A DNA stretch of 10,060 bases. It comes from Bacillota bacterium (GTDB lineage Bacteria; Bacillota; Clostridia; Lachnospirales; Lachnospiraceae). This document shows positions 7,259-10,060 of the stretch, piece by piece; positions within the stretch are counted from its first letter, which is position 1; the number at the start of each line of letters is the position of its first letter. The position numbers were made by a program, and so were the translations under genes. Under the pieces are notes generated by a model. That model was not told where the DNA came from. It saw nothing but the letters and a program-made list of their open reading frames with translations, and made no database searches. Location: NCBI GenBank assembly GCA_023434365.1, contig JAEYSV010000026.1, positions 1 through 10,060 on the forward strand, read 5' to 3'.

Positions 7259-7280
7259 GAGTGAATAATAACTCATTATA
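7253..7280. promoter_or_regulatory. Inverted-repeat operator, probable binding site of the adjacent TetR
   Basis: TATAATGAGT (7253-7262) and ACTCATTATA (7271-7280) are perfect 10-bp arms separated by 8 bases. The left arm covers the whole -10 box, and the right arm ends at the ribosome-binding site. A bound TetR dimer would block transcription of its own gene and of the acetyltransferase behind it. The repeat is seen directly; which protein binds it is inferred from adjacency. Confidence 0.75.
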
Positions 7281-7294
7281 AAGGAGGATTAGAT

Positions 7295-7900
7295 TTGCCA
7301 CGAACTAAGGAACAGTTTGAAGAAATGCGTAATATAACAAAAGATAAAATTCAGTCAGCAGCAATGCAATTATTTGTCCAAAAAGGATATGGATCTACAA
7401 ATGTTCAAGAGATTGCTGATTTAGCAGGCATTAGCGTTGGCCTTTTATATCGTCATTATAAGACTAAAGAAGAATTATTTAATGAATTAGTCGAATATTC
7501 AATTAAAGGAATTAAAGGAGTTTCAGATTTATTTAAACAGGATGATTCGCCAAGAAAATTAATCGAACAATTTATTATTGAAGTATATAACGATATGGTA
7601 AATGGAGATGAATTAGCAAATCTATTAATTCTTATGACACAATCATTTTTCTCGGGAGCAACTCATCATGTGGAAAATGAAATTGATAAACAAGATATCG
7701 AGATGTTGAATGCTACTGCAAATCTTATTAAAAGAGGACAAGAAATTGGTGAGTTTCGTTCGGGAAATCCATATGAATTAGCTGTATTTTTTTATTCAAC
7801 TATACAGGGGTTGGCTATGATCAAGGTTATGTTAAAGGATAGGTTTATCATGCCATCTACGTCTATTATAACTGCTTTTTTATTAAAGGAAGGAGAATGA
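7295..7900 (+). CDS. TetR/AcrR-family transcriptional regulator
   Basis: This is a 201-residue DNA-binding repressor of usual TetR length. The start is TTG at 7295, chosen because AAAGGAGG (7280-7287) stands 7 bases ahead and the N-terminus (PRTKEQFEEMRNITKDKI) is typical. The helix-turn-helix lies at about residues 37-56 (VQEIADLAGISVGLLYRHYK), followed by the usual KTKEELF helix. The C-terminal two thirds form the variable helical ligand-binding and dimer domain, so the ligand cannot be predicted. The gene is first in a two-gene unit, 3 bases from the acetyltransferase. It probably represses both through the inverted repeat over its own promoter. The family call is secure; the inducer is unknown. 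Confidence 0.93.
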   Translation: MPRTKEQFEEMRNITKDKIQSAAMQLFVQKGYGSTNVQEIADLAGISVGLLYRHYKTKEELFNELVEYSIKGIKGVSDLFKQDDSPRKLIEQFIIEVYNDMVNGDELANLLILMTQSFFSGATHHVENEIDKQDIEMLNATANLIKRGQEIGEFRSGNPYELAVFFYSTIQGLAMIKVMLKDRFIMPSTSIITAFLLKEGE

Positions 7901-7903
7901 TAT

Positions 7904-8518
7904 ATGCAATTAGAAGATAATAAATTTGTAGTAATTAGAGCTGATAAAGCAAATATCGATGTTAGGAATCAAATGTCACAAATATTTGCAGATGGATTTA
8001 CCCAGTGGCTAGGATATTTCTCAAAAGATAAAAACATAATTGCAAAGGCTTTTGCACACATGTTTGTTTTAGATCAATTTTATATTGCTACAGTAGAGAA
8101 TAAAATTGCAGGGATGGTTGCGTGCACTGATTGTATTACTTTATCAGTAAGACTGAATAAAAACGAACTGAGAAAGTACTTGGGATTTGTAAAAGGCAGT
8201 ATTGCAGGGATTGTTTTAAAAAAAGAGTTTGAATCTCCTTTTAAAAATCCTTCAAAAGATACGGGATCTATCGAATATGTCGGAACAGTTTCCCAATTTA
8301 GGGGAAAAGGAGTAGCATCACAGATAATTCAATATATCTTTGATAATACCCCTTATAGCGAGTATATTATTGAAGAAGTTGCTGATACAAATATTCCAGC
8401 AATGAATTTATACAAAAAATTAGGATTTGAAGAATATAAACGAACCCCAGTACCTCAAAAGAATGCCAAGAAAATTGGAATAAATTATTTAATTTCATTA
8501 AAATTAAGAAAATATTAA
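7904..8518 (+). CDS. GNAT-family N-acetyltransferase
   Basis: This 204-residue protein is predicted to transfer an acetyl group from acetyl-CoA to an amine. The acetyl-CoA pyrophosphate loop is visible at 131-136 (QFRGKG), after the strand IEYVGTV and before the helix VASQIIQYIF. The second signature, NIPAMNLYKKLGFEEY, lies at about 163-178. The ATG at 7904 follows GGAAGGAG, and the TetR stop is only 3 bases upstream, so the two genes are cotranscribed. The protein is longer than a minimal GNAT, with extra residues at about 82-120 that may shape the substrate pocket. The substrate cannot be told from sequence. A small molecule or antibiotic sensed by the TetR is a reasonable inference, not shown. 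Confidence 0.9.
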   Translation: MQLEDNKFVVIRADKANIDVRNQMSQIFADGFTQWLGYFSKDKNIIAKAFAHMFVLDQFYIATVENKIAGMVACTDCITLSVRLNKNELRKYLGFVKGSIAGIVLKKEFESPFKNPSKDTGSIEYVGTVSQFRGKGVASQIIQYIFDNTPYSEYIIEEVADTNIPAMNLYKKLGFEEYKRTPVPQKNAKKIGINYLISLKLRKY

Positions 8519-8615
8519 ATCAACCCGGCACCGGTCATGTTAAAAATAGGAAACTGTTGTTAAATGAATATAATGAAAGGCAGTAGTCCTATTATAACAA
8601 AAACCGAGTGATTGA

Positions 8616-8684
8616 ATTGAGGTTGATTTAGATTTAGACGAGCTAGATGCGACAAGTGCAGAGACGAAAAACTTAGTCTATTAG
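8616..8684 (+). pseudogene. Remnant resembling the C-terminal segment of a clostridial methyltransferase
   Basis: A frame opening after a stop at 8613-8615 and ending at TAG 8682 reads IEVDLDLDELDATSAETK followed by NLVY. It has no start codon. From memory, this acidic LDELDATSAETK run resembles the segment near the C-terminus of clostridial 23S rRNA uracil-5-methyltransferases (RlmD/RumA type) and related proteins, where KATYEEI-like sequence would follow. Here the match breaks after ETK. The upstream part of such a gene is absent, so this is at most a scar. The length is short, so the call is tentative. Confidence 0.35.
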
Positions 8685-8728
8685 AAAAGAATATGGGTGT
8701 AATACACATAGATTATTATATTAACTTT

Positions 8729-8759
8729 ATTGCAGACAGATATGTCTGCAATTTTTTTT
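8729..8759 (+). terminator. Rho-independent terminator
   Basis: ATTGCAGACA (8729-8738) and TGTCTGCAAT (8743-8752) form a perfect 10-bp stem with a GATA loop, followed by a run of eight T residues (8752-8759). It separates the TetR-GNAT unit and the remnant from the PadR operon. It probably ends transcripts coming from the acetyltransferase gene, about 210 bases upstream, as no other terminator is seen there. Confidence 0.85.
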
Positions 8760-8769
8760 GCAAAACCTC

Positions 8770-8798
8770 TTGACTAACTAGCTACTACGTGTTACAGT
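8770..8798 (+). promoter_or_regulatory. Promoter of the PadR operon
   Basis: TTGACT (8770-8775) and TACAGT (8793-8798) are separated by exactly 17 bases, just after the terminator. The boxes differ from consensus by one and two bases. Transcription would start near 8805, about 55 bases before the PadR start. Confidence 0.65.
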
Positions 8799-8814
8799 AT
8801 AGTGGTAGTAAGTT
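8776..8814. promoter_or_regulatory. Inverted repeat over the PadR promoter, possible PadR operator
   Basis: AACT (8776) and CTACTAC (8782-8788) are mirrored by GTGGTAG (8802-8808) and AGTT (8811-8814), with one G-T mismatch. The repeat spans the spacer and -10 box, so a bound dimer would block the promoter. PadR proteins usually repress their own operons, which makes PadR the likely ligand; this is inferred. Confidence 0.45.
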
Positions 8815-8860
8815 ATACGAGATACAAGTTACACTAAGTAGTGAATGGAGGATTATTCAT

Positions 8861-9193
8861 TTGGAAAATATAACAGAGATGCTAAAAGGCGTTTTAGAGG
8901 GTTGCGTGTTAGAAATTATCAGCCGTGAGCAAACATATGGTTATGAGATTACACGCAAGCTCAATGCCATGGGCTTTACTGATGTGGTAGATGGTACGGT
9001 TTATACAATTCTTGTGCGGCTTGAAAAAAATGCACTTGTAACGGTTGAAAAGCAAAAATCTACAGAGGGACCGCCGAGAAAGTTTTTTACGTTAAGTGAT
9101 ACAGGATATGAGGAACTTAAAAGGTTTTGGTTAAAATGGGATTTTGTTGCATCAAAAATCAATTCGTTAAAGGACGGTGCAAATCATGATTGA
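8861..9193 (+). CDS. PadR-family transcriptional regulator
   Basis: This is a 110-residue winged-helix repressor. The start is TTG at 8861, 9 bases after TGGAGG (8846-8851). A longer frame from GTG 8789 exists but begins inside the promoter, and the family normally starts at MENITEMLKG. Visible PadR features are CVLEIISREQTYGYEI at 15-30, GTVYTILVRLEKNALV at 45-60 (recognition helix and start of the wing) and the wing GPPRKFFTL at 70-78. The usual tail KFWxKWxFVxxKIN follows. It is first in an operon with two DUF1048 genes, overlapping the next by 8 bases (ATGATTGA). It likely represses its own operon. The inducer is unknown. Confidence 0.92.
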   Translation: MENITEMLKGVLEGCVLEIISREQTYGYEITRKLNAMGFTDVVDGTVYTILVRLEKNALVTVEKQKSTEGPPRKFFTLSDTGYEELKRFWLKWDFVASKINSLKDGANHD

Positions 9194-9557
9194 TAGATTT
9201 ATAAAATTAGTAATTGGCGATTTAGAGGAGAAAAAGGAATACCGTCAGATGATGAAGCGAGTGAATACCCTGCCGGAGGAATATCGCTTTGCATTTAAAA
9301 AAATACAAAGATATATGTATAACATTGGTGGAATAAATGGAGATATGGCTGTTTTTGTTAACTTTAATGTGTTCATGGGTTTGCTGGAGTTGTTTGAAAC
9401 AAGTGTTGCAGAAGGTAAAAATGTAATTGATATTACCGGAAGTGATATGGGGCGTTTTGCTGATGAATTTATGGCGGCATACAGCACAGGCACTGAGACA
9501 GTGGGCGACAAGCTAAACCATGAGATAGCTGAATATTTTAATAGGGAGGGCAAATAA
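9186..9557 (+). CDS. DUF1048 family protein, first copy
   Basis: This is a 123-residue, mostly helical protein of unknown function, usual length for DUF1048. I chose ATG 9186, which overlaps the padR stop by 8 bases and fits the homologous N-terminus (MIDRFIKLVIGDLEEKKEYRQ). The alternative GTG at 9177 would add three residues. The family core LPEEYRFAFKKIQRYM lies at about 29-44 and the second conserved part, ELFETSVAEGKNVIDITGSDMGRFADE, at about 68-94. DUF1048 genes in Firmicutes commonly follow a PadR regulator, often in pairs, which is what is seen here. There is no membrane segment or catalytic motif. Function is not known to me beyond being part of a PadR regulon. Confidence 0.85.
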   Translation: MIDRFIKLVIGDLEEKKEYRQMMKRVNTLPEEYRFAFKKIQRYMYNIGGINGDMAVFVNFNVFMGLLELFETSVAEGKNVIDITGSDMGRFADEFMAAYSTGTETVGDKLNHEIAEYFNREGK

Positions 9558-9932
9558 ATGCTTAATTTCATCAATAAACTGATGGGCGATAAAAAGGAAT
9601 ATAAAGAGCAGATGGCACGGGTGGCAGCTCTACCTGAGGAATATCGCTTTGTCTATGAGAAAATACAAAACTATATGTGGAGCTTTGCAGGTGGTTCGGG
9701 TATGGATATGCTAAAAACTCAGTATGAACTTATCGATCTCTTTGAAGAAAGCGTTGCTCAACACATGCATGTTCTTGATGTTACAGGTGAGGATGTTGCA
9801 GGTTTCTGTGATGAATTGATACGTGGTAACAAACTTTGGATTGACAGTCAGCGGAAAAAACTCAATCTAGGTATAAAAAACAAATTTGAAAAAGGCGCTA
9901 TCCCCGATAAAGGTAAAAGCGAAAAGGAGTGA
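9558..9932 (+). CDS. DUF1048 family protein, second copy
   Basis: This 124-residue protein is a paralogue of the preceding one. Its ATG directly follows the previous TAA, and GGGAGGG stands upstream as ribosome site. The same blocks occur in the same order: KKEYKEQMARV, LPEEYRFVYEKIQNYM, then DLFEESVAQHMHVLDVTGEDVAGFCDE. The tail differs, being lysine-rich and ending in GKSEKE, where the first copy ends in a short helix. The divergence suggests an old duplication with separate roles, perhaps as two subunits of one complex; that is inference. No function is established here. Confidence 0.85.
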   Translation: MLNFINKLMGDKKEYKEQMARVAALPEEYRFVYEKIQNYMWSFAGGSGMDMLKTQYELIDLFEESVAQHMHVLDVTGEDVAGFCDELIRGNKLWIDSQRKKLNLGIKNKFEKGAIPDKGKSEKE

Positions 9933-9935
9933 TAA

Positions 9936-10060
9936 ATGGATCAGGATGAAAATAGGCAATGGCTTTTATGTCCTATTTGTAAAAATAAAACCCGTACAAT
10001 GCTGCGAGAGGACACCATACTGCAAAATTTCCCTCTTTTTTGTCCCAAGTGCAAGCAAGA
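9936..10060 (+). CDS. Cysteine-rich KTR domain protein, N-terminal part (cut by window edge)
   Basis: The gene starts at ATG 9936, six bases after AAAAGGAG and three bases after the second DUF1048 stop, so it belongs to the PadR operon. Only 41 codons are visible. They carry CPIC at residues 12-15, the KNKTR sequence that gives the family its name, REDT at 24-27, NFPLFCPKC at 31-39 and a following KQ. The four cysteines in two CxxC pairs suggest a small zinc ribbon. Cys-rich KTR proteins are short and frequent on conjugative elements of Firmicutes, in some cases beside tetracycline-resistance genes. The role is unknown. The family call rests on the motif pattern. Confidence 0.8.
   Translation, partial: MDQDENRQWLLCPICKNKTRTMLREDTILQNFPLFCPKCKQ

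Noticed and set aside
7171..7264. Short frame reading YYLFGRYLECNDEEHIDKGYFALYNE
   Set aside because: It has no start codon or ribosome site and runs through the consensus promoter and operator; a remnant is possible but not supportable.
8789..8860. Extended PadR N-terminus from GTG 8789
   Set aside because: It would begin inside the promoter with no ribosome site; TTG 8861 has TGGAGG upstream and matches the family start.
1..10060. CRISPR array or long tandem DNA repeats
   Set aside because: No regularly spaced direct repeats were seen; repeats are limited to short inverted arms and the DUF1048 paralogues.

Overview
The window is AT-rich DNA with Shine-Dalgarno-led genes, some TTG starts, and protein families (PadR, paired DUF1048, cysteine-rich KTR) that are common in gut Clostridia. 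The best guess is a Lachnospiraceae-like Firmicute, in an accessory or mobile region of its chromosome. Several broken genes and a transposase fragment support that reading.

Layout. Positions 1-625 hold the start of a zinc-ribbon transposase-like gene on the minus strand, cut by the window edge, with its leader. Positions 680-1380 hold a small gene that looks split by frameshifts, with a perfect palindrome in front of it. Positions 1381-1854 hold short coding remnants and a possible promoter. Positions 1855-6840 hold the main feature, one 1661-residue protein. It joins a sacsin/HSP90-type (GHKL) ATPase, a long degenerate repeat region, a Schlafen-type AlbA_2 domain and a complete C-terminal caspase-like protease with a His/Cys dyad. 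Positions 6841-7229 are non-coding and rich in inverted repeats, including a strong terminator. Positions 7230-8518 form a two-gene unit, a TetR regulator and a GNAT acetyltransferase. It is driven by a consensus promoter whose -10 box lies inside a perfect inverted repeat. Positions 8519-8860 hold a scrap of a methyltransferase-like C-terminus, a textbook terminator and the promoter of the next operon. Positions 8861-10060 hold a tight operon of PadR regulator, two tandem DUF1048 proteins and the start of a cysteine-rich KTR protein.

How the parts work together. The large protein looks like a self-contained conflict or antiphage device. A GHKL ATPase/sacsin module would sense or be remodelled by an invader, an AlbA_2 module would contact nucleic acid, and a caspase-like protease would be released as effector. 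No dedicated partner gene is evident on either side, so it may act alone. This functional reading is inferred from domains. The TetR-GNAT pair and the PadR-DUF1048 operon look like independent accessory transcription units with their own promoters and terminators.
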